Assembly: GCF_000372465.1 (NCBI RefSeq) | Contig: NZ_AQUZ01000018.1 | Location: 62,001-126,000 of the forward strand | Origin: Kribbella catacumbae DSM 19601 | GTDB lineage: Bacteria > Actinomycetota > Actinomycetes > Propionibacteriales > Kribbellaceae | Direction: 5' to 3' | DNA: 64,000 nt | In this document: in pieces, positions 56,511 through 63,661 of the stretch | How positions within the stretch are numbered: position 1 is the stretch's first letter | Layout: each line of letters starts with the position of its first letter | Program-made: the position numbers and the translations under genes | The notes under the pieces: generated by a model | What the model was told of the DNA's origin: nothing | The model's database searches: none | What the model saw: only the letters and a program-made list of their open reading frames with translations

Positions 56511-58747
56511 GTCCGGGACCCTGGAACGGCAAGGGACACGAGGCACGCCTACGCCTGGAGGCCGACGACAACGAGGCCGTGGAGGCAGCTCACCTCCGTG
56601 CCGTTCGACGGCGAGGACTGCTTGACGAAGCACTCGAACAGACCAGACGTGCGGCGGCAGCCTACGGCAGCAGGCTGGAAGGCCTTCGCTACTCGCTCAA
56701 GAGTCTCGAATCGTTCCGGAGCAAGGTTGCCCGCCGCCCGGCGTTGACGACGGCGCCCGCCGCCGCCTTCGCAACCAATGATCTCAACCGCTACACCCTG
56801 ACGTTCCCTCGCGAGCGATACACCCAGGGCGTGCTCGCCTGTTACGAGAACTTGCGCGCGCAAGGGTTCGTCAAAGTCAAGGACCGGAACAGCTGGAACA
56901 CTCCGGACTACCGCGGCATCAACTCGACGTGGGCGATGGTCGGAGAGGACGGGCGGGCGCAGCACTCATTCGAGGTGCAGTTCCACACACCGGAGAGCTT
57001 TGAGGTAAAGAACGACCGCAACCATCTGCTGTACGAACTGGATCGCGTCGGCAAGCCAGAAGACACCCAACGGCGGATTGCGATCAGCCAACTGCAGGCC
57101 GAGCGTTACGGGAACATGGAGGCTCCCCCTGGCCACGAAACGATCCGCACGCCGGCGACTGTCCAGGAGTTCGACCCCGCGCCCCAGAACGTCATCGATC
57201 AGGTTCTGGCCGAGGAGGAGCAGCTCCGCCAGCAGAAGGCCGAGGAGGCACGCGAGCAGGCGGAGCAGCAGGCCGAGCGGGAGCGCGAGGACGAGCGCAA
57301 CCGCGAGAAGGAGCGGGATCAGGATCGTGATCGAGAGAGTGGTGAACCTGCCGAACCGGGACGGGATCCTGCTGCCGAGGACGACGCTGATCAGTCCGGC
57401 CTGAACGACTCCGCGAAGACCGAGGAGCAGCTCAGTCTCGAAGAGGAGCCGGGTCTCGAAGAAGAGCCGACTCTCAAGGAGGAGCAGCCGAAGACTGGGC
57501 CGGGTGCTGACGATGGCCTGGAGGACGAGAACGACGGTACGGAAGCTGATGCGACCGCTCAGGTTGATGCTCAGGAAGAGTCCGAGCAGCAGGCTGAGAC
57601 GGACGCGCAAGTACAGGCGGAAGATGAGGCGGCGCAGGGCGAAGCTGACGAGCAGGCCGCGACCGAAGCCGACGACGCTCAGGTCGACGAGGAATCCGAC
57701 CAGGAAGTAGCGCGCACCGAAGCCGAGGACCAGGAGTCGACGCGCGCGGAGAACCAAACCCAGTCCGAGGACGATGCGGACCGCGACGACGAGGCTGCGA
57801 CACAGGCGGAGGACGAGGCTGCCACGCAGGCAGAGGACGAGGCTGCGACACAGGCAGAGGACGAGGCTGCCACGCAGGCAGAGGACGAAGCTGCCACCCA
57901 AGCCGAAGACGAAGCCGCGACCCAAGCCGAGGGTGAGGCAGCGGCGCAGGCGGAGGATGAGGCTGCTGTGCAGCGTGGGGACGATGAGCGGGCTGCGGCT
58001 GAAGCTGATGATGCTCAGGTCGACCAGGAGGCTGATCAAGAGGTAACGCGCGCGGAGGGCGAGGCCGAGGAAGAGTCGGCGCGCGCGGAGAGTCAAGCGC
58101 AGTCAGAGGAGCAGGCGGATCGCCAAGGTGAGGCCGGCTCGGAGACGGAGGCTGGGGGCGCGGATGCGGATGACGAGCCTGGCCGGGCGGCTGACAGGCA
58201 GGCGGATTCTGAGGCTGGCGTGGACGGGGCCGAGGCGGGCGCTCAGGACGAAGCAGGAGCTAAGGCGGAAGCCGACGCCGACACTCAGGCGGAGGCCGAC
58301 GCTGATGCTGACGCTGGAGCTGGTCCGGGAGCTGAGTCCGACGCTGACACTCAAGCAAATGCGGAAGCCGGATCCGAGGCAGGCGCTGAGGTTGAGGCCG
58401 GTACTCAGACTGAGGTAGGCGCTGACGAAGACGCCGGTACTCAGACCGAAGCAGGTGCTGAGGAAGACGCCGGTGCTCAGGCCGAAGCAGGTGCTGAGGA
58501 AGAGGTCGGTGCTCAGGCCGAAGCGGAGGGCGGTGCTGATGCTGAGGCGGCTGGGGCTGAGGGTGGGGAAGCTCAGGCTGAGGGTGGGGCTGAGGATGCG
58601 GGTTCGGGTGGGTATGAGGAGCAGGCTGCGGCGGATGATGCGCGGGTGGCGGGGGCTATGGAGTCTGGGGACAGCGGCGGGGATTACGAGGGTGGGGACT
58701 ACTCGTACGAGGACAGCTCGGCGGGCGACGACATGGGGAGGGAGTGA
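56507..58747 (+). CDS. RelA/SpoT-like nucleotide pyrophosphokinase domain with long acidic repeat tail
   Basis: 746 residues from the GTGA overlap at 56507. Residues ~55-200 carry RSH synthetase motifs: YSLKSLESFRSKV (K/S/K, ~62-74), ATNDLNRYTLTFPRERY (~89-105), VKVKDRNSW (~122-130), DYRGINSTW (~134-142), HSFEVQFHTPESFEVKND (~153-170, catalytic Glu ~156) and HLLYELDR. Such domains transfer pyrophosphate from ATP to GDP/GTP or other 3'-OH acceptors, as alarmone synthetases or as toxic ones. There is no HD hydrolase, TGS or ACT domain. Residues ~230-746 are a Glu/Asp/Ala/Gln-rich low-complexity region with repeats of DEAATQAE. There is no signal peptide. Context suggests a toxin or effector exported by the VirD4-like ATPase; this is a hypothesis. 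Confidence 0.72.
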   Translation: MSPGPWNGKGHEARLRLEADDNEAVEAAHLRAVRRRGLLDEALEQTRRAAAAYGSRLEGLRYSLKSLESFRSKVARRPALTTAPAAAFATNDLNRYTLTFPRERYTQGVLACYENLRAQGFVKVKDRNSWNTPDYRGINSTWAMVGEDGRAQHSFEVQFHTPESFEVKNDRNHLLYELDRVGKPEDTQRRIAISQLQAERYGNMEAPPGHETIRTPATVQEFDPAPQNVIDQVLAEEEQLRQQKAEEAREQAEQQAEREREDERNREKERDQDRDRESGEPAEPGRDPAAEDDADQSGLNDSAKTEEQLSLEEEPGLEEEPTLKEEQPKTGPGADDGLEDENDGTEADATAQVDAQEESEQQAETDAQVQAEDEAAQGEADEQAATEADDAQVDEESDQEVARTEAEDQESTRAENQTQSEDDADRDDEAATQAEDEAATQAEDEAATQAEDEAATQAEDEAATQAEDEAATQAEGEAAAQAEDEAAVQRGDDERAAAEADDAQVDQEADQEVTRAEGEAEEESARAESQAQSEEQADRQGEAGSETEAGGADADDEPGRAADRQADSEAGVDGAEAGAQDEAGAKAEADADTQAEADADADAGAGPGAESDADTQANAEAGSEAGAEVEAGTQTEVGADEDAGTQTEAGAEEDAGAQAEAGAEEEVGAQAEAEGGADAEAAGAEGGEAQAEGGAEDAGSGGYEEQAAADDARVAGAMESGDSGGDYEGGDYSYEDSSAGDDMGRE
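57788..57955 (+). repeat. 24-base in-frame tandem repeat (DEAATQAE)
   Basis: Six consecutive units coding DEAATQAE (57788-57931) plus a GEAAAQAE variant (to 57955), each 24 bases. A longer repeat surrounds it: ADDAQVDEESDQEVARTEAE (around residues 385-405) and ADDAQVDQEADQEVTRAEGE (around 498-518). Copy number is likely variable between strains. Confidence 0.85.
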
Positions 58748-58749
58748 CG

Positions 58750-59136
58750 ATGGCGCCTAAGCCGCCGTGGGTTTGGGACGAGGTGAGCGCGGAGGCGCTG
58801 GAGCAGTCGTGGGACGGGTTGGCGGCGTGGGTCGACTGGGTCGAGGAGGCCTATGCGCCGTGGGTGATGTTGCCGCCGTGCTGGCCGGTGCACGAAGGGC
58901 TCCGGACCGAGTTGACGATGTACTGGTACTGGCATCGGTGGGTGATGTCGGCGGCGGTGAATCCGATCGACGGGGTGCGGTGGCACAACGAGTTGCGGCG
59001 GTCGGCGGTGGCTTGGCGCGAGCTGGCGACGTGCCGGCACGAACCGCCGGTGGCCCATCACGGTCAGATCCTTGCCGCCCGCAAGGTCAAGCGCGACGAG
59101 TACCTCGCCCAAGCACGCCGTACTGAGGAGGCATGA
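58750..59136 (+). CDS. DUF4913-like protein
   Basis: 128 residues from ATG 58750 (GGGAGGGAGTGACG ahead); GTG 58744 in overlap with the previous stop is also possible. Trp-rich N-terminus WVWDEVSAEALEQSWDGLAA, then AWVDWVEEAYAPWVMLPPCW, PVHEGLRTELTMYWYWHRWV and NELRRSAVAWRELATCRHEP. The W..W......CWP.H......L..L...W pattern is that of DUF4913, found in actinobacterial plasmids and conjugative elements near TraG-type genes. Function unknown; membership of the same transcript as the VirD4-like gene is clear. Confidence 0.7.
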   Translation: MAPKPPWVWDEVSAEALEQSWDGLAAWVDWVEEAYAPWVMLPPCWPVHEGLRTELTMYWYWHRWVMSAAVNPIDGVRWHNELRRSAVAWRELATCRHEPPVAHHGQILAARKVKRDEYLAQARRTEEA

Positions 59137-60098
59137 TGGTGCAGACCCAGCCCAGTCCACCGATCAGTCCGTTCGTCGAACCGTGGCAGGCATCGCCGCG
59201 CACCAAGGCGATCACCGCGGTGGTGACCGCGGTGGTCGTGGTGCTGTGTGCCACGACGTACGCCGTGCAACGGATCTGGCTGACGCCGGAGGCCGCGGTC
59301 GAGGGGTACTTCGGGGCGCTCGCGGATCGCGATGCAGCGAAGGCGGCGTCGTACATCAAGGACAGCAGTTCGGCGACGAGTGAGATCGTCGGCGCGGAGC
59401 AGTACGTCCCGCCGACCGACCTGAAGATCGGCGAACTCGAGGACGAGAAGGCCGCGCAGGTCAGCTTCCGCATCGGCGAGAACACGATCAGCGGCGAAAT
59501 TCCCCTGCACCGCAAGGACGAACTGACACTCGGCCTGTTCCGCGGCTGGGCGATCGACGGCGGTCTGCCGTCGATCCAGATCACTACGGCGGCGGCCTCG
59601 GTCGACGTCCAAGTGAACGGGAAGCCGCTGCCGGACGAGTCCAGAGAATCGCGCCTGCTGCAGGTGTTCCCGGGCCGGTACGTCGTCAGTGTCGCGGACA
59701 ACCCGCTGCTGGAGAGCGCGCCGGTCACCATCGACGCCGGGTTCGACGACCAGGACGCAACCCTGGATCCGAAGATCAAGGCCTCCGCCCAGTCGGCCGT
59801 GGACGCGCAGGTGAAGGACTATCTGAAGGGCTGCCTGACCGACGCGACCAAGCCCGACAGCAACTGCCCGTTCTCGTCCGAGGCGACCCAGCAGGTCTGG
59901 AAGATCGACACCTTCCCGACGATCCAGTTGAGCCTCGACGACAGCGGTTCGGTCATGGTCGAGACCACCGCCAGCGGCACGGCGACCGTCACTGGCACCG
60001 GGTACGGCGGTAGCCCGATCACCGACAACTCGACGTTCAGGGTGTCCGGACCGGTCATCGTCGACCAGGGCAAACTCGTGTTCCAGCCCGAGTCGTGA
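59133..60098 (+). CDS. Single-pass membrane protein with NTF2-like extracytoplasmic region
   Basis: 321 residues; ATG 59133 overlaps the previous stop and ATG 59136 follows at once, with GGAGG just ahead. A cytoplasmic Pro-rich start, one helix (ITAVVTAVVVVLCATTYAVQ), then outside EAAVEGYFGALADRDAAKAA and SSSATSEIVGAEQYVPPTDL, the opening of an NTF2-like fold. More beta-rich repeats follow (SVDVQVNGKPLPDESRESRL). Topology resembles VirB8/TcpC-type conjugation proteins, which have one helix and NTF2-like outer domains, but sequence similarity is not proven. Confidence 0.6.
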   Translation: MMVQTQPSPPISPFVEPWQASPRTKAITAVVTAVVVVLCATTYAVQRIWLTPEAAVEGYFGALADRDAAKAASYIKDSSSATSEIVGAEQYVPPTDLKIGELEDEKAAQVSFRIGENTISGEIPLHRKDELTLGLFRGWAIDGGLPSIQITTAAASVDVQVNGKPLPDESRESRLLQVFPGRYVVSVADNPLLESAPVTIDAGFDDQDATLDPKIKASAQSAVDAQVKDYLKGCLTDATKPDSNCPFSSEATQQVWKIDTFPTIQLSLDDSGSVMVETTASGTATVTGTGYGGSPITDNSTFRVSGPVIVDQGKLVFQPES

Positions 60099-60769
60099 TG
60101 ACTCAGGCGAGCTCCACCAAGGTTGCCGTGATCGCTTTCACCGCCAACCTTGTCGTCTGCGGGCTCATCGGCACCAGCCTGCTCCTGCTCCGCGGGACGA
60201 GCGGTACGGCGGATGCCGCCGTACCCAAGCCGTCCACCAGCACGCCGACCCCAGCGGCCTCGTCATCGCCCACACCGACCGAGAGCTCGGAGGCGCCCAG
60301 CACCCCGACCGCCCCGACGAGCAAGCCGACCCCGGCTGGGGCATTCAAGGACGTCTCCGGCCCGGGCGGGGTCGTCACCAAGATCCCCAGCGGCTGGCCG
60401 GCGAAGGTCCGTGGGGGCAAGACCGACGCCCAGGCCACCGACCCGACGCAGCCGACCAGCTTACTACGGTACGGCGGTTCGGCGTCGCCGGCTCAGCCGT
60501 TGATCGACGTCATGCGGACCACCGAGCGGAACTTCAGCAAGCAGTACCCAGGCTACAAGCTGATCGCGCTGCGTCCGGAGACCTGGCGCGACCATGAGTC
60601 GGTCACCTGGACGTTCGAGTTCGACACCGCCGACGGCCGCAAACACGTGGACTCCGTCTACTGGCGGGCCGGGCAGAACGACTACGTGGTCTACGCGTCC
60701 GCGCTGCTCAAGAACTGGCCGGCCATGCAGCAGATCTACACGACCGCCCACGACGCGGCCAAGCCGTGA
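60095..60769 (+). CDS. Membrane-anchored or secreted protein of unknown function
   Basis: 224 residues from ATG 60095 in overlap with the previous gene. Helix or signal VAVIAFTANLVVCGLIGTSL, a Ser/Thr/Pro linker of ~60 residues (TPTPAASSSPTPTESSEAPS), then a compact domain: GGVVTKIPSGWPAKVRGG, SLLRYGGSASPAQPLIDVMR, YKLIALRPETWRDHESVTWT, NDYVVYASALLKNWPAMQQI. The last domain resembles the small sensor-like domains at the end of some actinobacterial membrane proteins (lipoprotein LpqN or kinase tails); not identified. Confidence 0.6.
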   Translation: MMTQASSTKVAVIAFTANLVVCGLIGTSLLLLRGTSGTADAAVPKPSTSTPTPAASSSPTPTESSEAPSTPTAPTSKPTPAGAFKDVSGPGGVVTKIPSGWPAKVRGGKTDAQATDPTQPTSLLRYGGSASPAQPLIDVMRTTERNFSKQYPGYKLIALRPETWRDHESVTWTFEFDTADGRKHVDSVYWRAGQNDYVVYASALLKNWPAMQQIYTTAHDAAKP

Positions 60770-60794
60770 CGTCGTACCAGGCAGGAATTGACCA

Positions 60795-61313
60795 GTGACT
60801 CTTCACCCCGACGAGGGCCCGGCCGCCGCAGTCGAGCGGCTGCACCATGAGCTGCTCGCGCGGCCGGACGACAACGAACTGCGGCGTCAGCTCGCCTGGG
60901 CGATCAGGCGGATGACCGAGGCCTCACTGGCGATCACCATCTACGAGGTGCGGTTGATCGCGAGCGAGCAGCAGCGCGCGATGTGCCGGGAGGCCGCGGC
61001 CCGGATCCTCGAGCTGGCGCCATGGGACGACGAGCTGCGGACGTTCGCGAACGGTTTGGCAGCCGAGGTCGAGAGCGGTGGGCAGTGGGTCTGGCAGAGC
61101 CGGTCGACGGCGATCGTACTGGCGGTCTGCGCGGTCGTCGTCGGGCTCGGGCTCGTCGTGACCGGCGGGTTCACCGGCGACGTCGTACTGATCGTCATCG
61201 CCGGTGTCCTCAGCAGTGCGGCGCTCGCCGGCATCGTGCTGGCGTTCCGGCGACAGAGCTGGCAGCTCGCCGCCAGAGCCGCCGCACCCGTGATCCAGCA
61301 CGCCGGGATCTGA
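60795..61313 (+). CDS. Helical protein with two C-terminal membrane helices
   Basis: 172 residues from GTG 60795, 25 bases after the previous stop. The N-terminal ~85 residues are helical and tetratricopeptide-like (AVERLHHELLARPDDNELRR, QLAWAIRRMTEASLAITIYE, AARILELAPWDDELRTFANG). Two membrane helices follow (STAIVLAVCAVVVGLGLVVTG and VVLIVIAGVLSSAALAGIVL), and then a short basic tail. It ends the block. Its place suggests a membrane scaffold for the same system; no known family recognised. Confidence 0.6.
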   Translation: MTLHPDEGPAAAVERLHHELLARPDDNELRRQLAWAIRRMTEASLAITIYEVRLIASEQQRAMCREAAARILELAPWDDELRTFANGLAAEVESGGQWVWQSRSTAIVLAVCAVVVGLGLVVTGGFTGDVVLIVIAGVLSSAALAGIVLAFRRQSWQLAARAAAPVIQHAGI

Positions 61314-61362
61314 GCTCGACGCCCGCCGACGATTCGTTGCTGGCCTCCCAGAGTCTCCGCGC

Positions 61363-62293
61363 TCAGTCCTGCCGCGCCCGCTGAGCGGCGTACAGGTCGG
61401 TGACTGACGGCCGCGACGCCAGTTGATAGGTGCCGTTTTCGAGGTCTCCCGGGAAGTCGCGCGGCAGGCCGCTGCCCGCGGAGGCCAGGCCCTGTACGCC
61501 GACGGCGATGCTGCGGGGAGCGACATCGGCGAAGGGCATCGCTCGGTGGGTGTCGAAGGTGCCTTCGGCCATCGTGCCGCGGCGCCAGACGTTGCCGGCC
61601 GACAGGCCTTCGAGGTTGAGGCCGTGATGCAGCGCGCCGGCCGGCAGCGGTACTGCGAACTTCTCGATCTCGAAGCCGTCGACCAGGTTGTCATGTGATT
61701 GCATCCGGCAAGCAAAGCTGTGGTGCGCGGATCGTCCGCCGACCGCGACATCGGTCAGCGTGACCGCCTTGGTGGTGGTGAACCCGAACCCGAGATCGCA
61801 GTTCTCGACCCGTACGTCGTCCGCCCAGCAATCGTGAACCGCCTGGAAACAAAGGCCGTTCGAGCCAGGATGGCGGTTGTGGATCGTCATCGGCCGGAGC
61901 TCGTTCCGGATCGTCAGCGACTCCACCCCGAGGTCGTGCACGGTCGGCCCCAGCGCCCGGATCCGCGACGGCCAGCTCGGCTGCAGGTCGTAACGCAACG
62001 GCTGGGCCAACCTCACCCAGGCGATCCCCGAGCACCCTTCCGAGGCGGCGAAGTCCTCGGCCTCGGACTTGGCCTTTCGTTCGGGCGCGATCACCCAGAT
62101 CTGCCCGCCGGTCCACGACCAGCGGCTCTGCAGACTCGGCTGCAGGTTGGGGCGATAGGACTCATCCAGCGGCGGAGATATCGCGAGCAGTGGTTCCGCT
62201 GGATGGAACTCCCCCGGCGGAGGCGGGAAGCGCGGCCGCGGCTGGGAGGCTGACAGCACTGGCTAGCAGCAAACGGCGGGTAAGTCTCGGCAT
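61363..62293 (-). pseudogene. Decayed secreted right-handed beta-helix protein
   Basis: ATG 62293 starts a clear signal peptide (LTRRLLLASAVSLPAAAALP), but its frame stops within ~40 codons. The rest is in another frame from about 62255 to 61363: SLQSRWSWTGGQIWVIAPER, YDLQPSWPSRIRALGPTVHD, DCWADDVRVENCDLGFGFTT, HHSFACRMQSHDNLVDGFEI, NLEGLSAGNVWRRGTMAEGT. This matches the C-terminal half of pectate-lyase-like beta-helix proteins. The usual N-terminal coil region (GAKGDGxTDDT) is absent, so a deletion as well as a frameshift lies between signal and body. The conventional GTG start at 62259 would give a protein without export signal. Confidence 0.65.
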
Positions 62294-62489
62294 GGAAAAC
62301 GCTCCTCGGGGCGGCGAGGTTTCGCAGGACGGGACCTAGTTTCACTGGACGGAATCAGCCTGACAAGAGCCAATCAGCCCTTGAGCCCGGAATGGGCGAT
62401 TCCCTCGACCTGGACTTCGACAGCCCGCTACCGCCGGCCGGTCGCCGATGATGGAATGAGCCGCTGCGGATTGGCGTTCACCACGGTGA

Positions 62490-62511
62490 GGTAGTTTAAT
62501 CGTGAACTACC
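62490..62511 (+). promoter_or_regulatory. Operator/promoter of the LLM-FMN reductase operon
   Basis: GGTAGTT-TAATCGTG-AACTACC, 7-base perfect arms (TAGTT...AACTA type, as bound by MarR/HxlR-like regulators). TTGGCG (62471-62476) and TTTAAT (62495-62500) with 18 bases between could be the promoter, overlapped by the operator. GGAGCGCAG precedes the ATG at 62531. Confidence 0.6.
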
Positions 62512-62530
62512 AAGATCTCGAGGAGCGCAG

Positions 62531-63661
62531 ATGCAGTTCGGTGTGTTCACCGTCGGCGACGTGACCAAGGACCCGGTCAGCGGCCGGACGCTGACCGAGG
62601 GCGAGCGGATCCAGCAGATGGTGACCGTCGCCCTGAAGGCCGAGGAAGTCGGTCTGGACGTGTTCGCGACCGGCGAGCACCACAACCCGCCGTTCGTACC
62701 GTCGTCGCCGACCACGCTGCTCGGCTTCATCGCCGCCAAGACCTCGAAGATCCTGCTCTCCACCTCCACGACGCTGATCACCACGAACGACCCGGTGAAG
62801 ATCGCCGAGGACTACGCGATGCTGCAGCACCTGGCCGACGGCCGGGTGGACCTGATGATGGGCCGCGGCAACACCGGCCCGGTCTACCCGTGGTTCGGGC
62901 AGGACATCCGCAACGGCATCCAGCTCGCGGTCGAGAACTACGCCCTGCTGCGCCGGCTCTGGCGCGAGGACGTGGTCAGCTGGGAAGGCAAGTTCCGTAC
63001 TCCGCTCGAAGGCTTCACCTCGACCCCGCGCCCGCTGGACGGCGTACCGCCGTTCGTCTGGCACGGCTCGATCCGCAGCCCCGAGATCGCCGAGCAGGCG
63101 GCGTACTACGGCGACGGGTTCTTCCACAACAACATCTTCTGGCCGGCCGACCACACCGCGCGGCTGATCCAGCACTACCGTTCGCGCTTCGAGCACTACG
63201 GTCACGGCGCCGCGGACCAGGCGATCGTCGGGCTCGGCGGGCAGGTATTCATGCGCAAGAACTCGCAGGACGCGCGGGCGGAGTACCGGCCGTACTTCGA
63301 CCACTCGCCGATCTACGGCGGCGGCCCGTCGATGGAAGACACCATGGAGCAGACCCCGCTCGCGGTCGGCAGCCCGCAGGAGATCATCGACCGGACCATG
63401 ACGTTCCGGGAGAAGTTCGGTGACTACCAGCGGCAGTTGTTCATCGCCGACCACGCCGGCCTGCCGGTGAAGACGGTGCTGGAGCAGCTGGACATCCTCG
63501 GCGAGGAAGTGATTCCCGTACTGCGTAAGGAGTTCGACGCATTGCGACCGGCGCACGTACCGGAGGCTCCGACTCACGAGTCGCTGAAGGCGGCGGCCGA
63601 TCGGGGCCGTGCGCTCGAGACCGTCAGCCCGGAGGTCGTCGGCCTGGAGGGGACCCGATGA
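62531..63661 (+). CDS. LLM-class flavin-dependent oxidoreductase
   Basis: 376 residues, luciferase-like TIM barrel. Visible: FGVFTVGDVTKDPVSGRTLT, VGLDVFATGEHHNPPFVPSS (EHH motif), KILLSTSTTLITTNDPVKIA, LQHLADGRVDLMMGRGNTGP (GR signature), PPFVWHGSIRSPEIAEQAAY, ETVSPEVVGL. The THR/GEHH and downstream partner identify the CE1758-type family (TIGR04036). It oxidises an unknown substrate with O2 and reduced FMN supplied by the reductase encoded next, with an ATGA overlap. Likely stress- or ligand-induced through the operator upstream. Confidence 0.9.
   Translation: MQFGVFTVGDVTKDPVSGRTLTEGERIQQMVTVALKAEEVGLDVFATGEHHNPPFVPSSPTTLLGFIAAKTSKILLSTSTTLITTNDPVKIAEDYAMLQHLADGRVDLMMGRGNTGPVYPWFGQDIRNGIQLAVENYALLRRLWREDVVSWEGKFRTPLEGFTSTPRPLDGVPPFVWHGSIRSPEIAEQAAYYGDGFFHNNIFWPADHTARLIQHYRSRFEHYGHGAADQAIVGLGGQVFMRKNSQDARAEYRPYFDHSPIYGGGPSMEDTMEQTPLAVGSPQEIIDRTMTFREKFGDYQRQLFIADHAGLPVKTVLEQLDILGEEVIPVLRKEFDALRPAHVPEAPTHESLKAAADRGRALETVSPEVVGLEGTR

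Noticed and set aside
57788..57955. Regular 24-base repeats as a CRISPR array
   Set aside because: The units are contiguous with no spacers, stay in frame and code DEAATQAE; no cas genes are present.
56966..58096. Minus-strand ORF of 376 residues, rich in Leu, Arg and Ser
   Set aside because: Antisense of the Glu/Asp/Ala repeats; its apparent hydrophobic repeats follow from complementing acidic codons.
52670..61313. Complete integrative conjugative element
   Set aside because: No relaxase, integrase, replication gene, att repeats or VirB4/TraA-type ATPase in the window; only a coupling ATPase and DUF4913 point that way.
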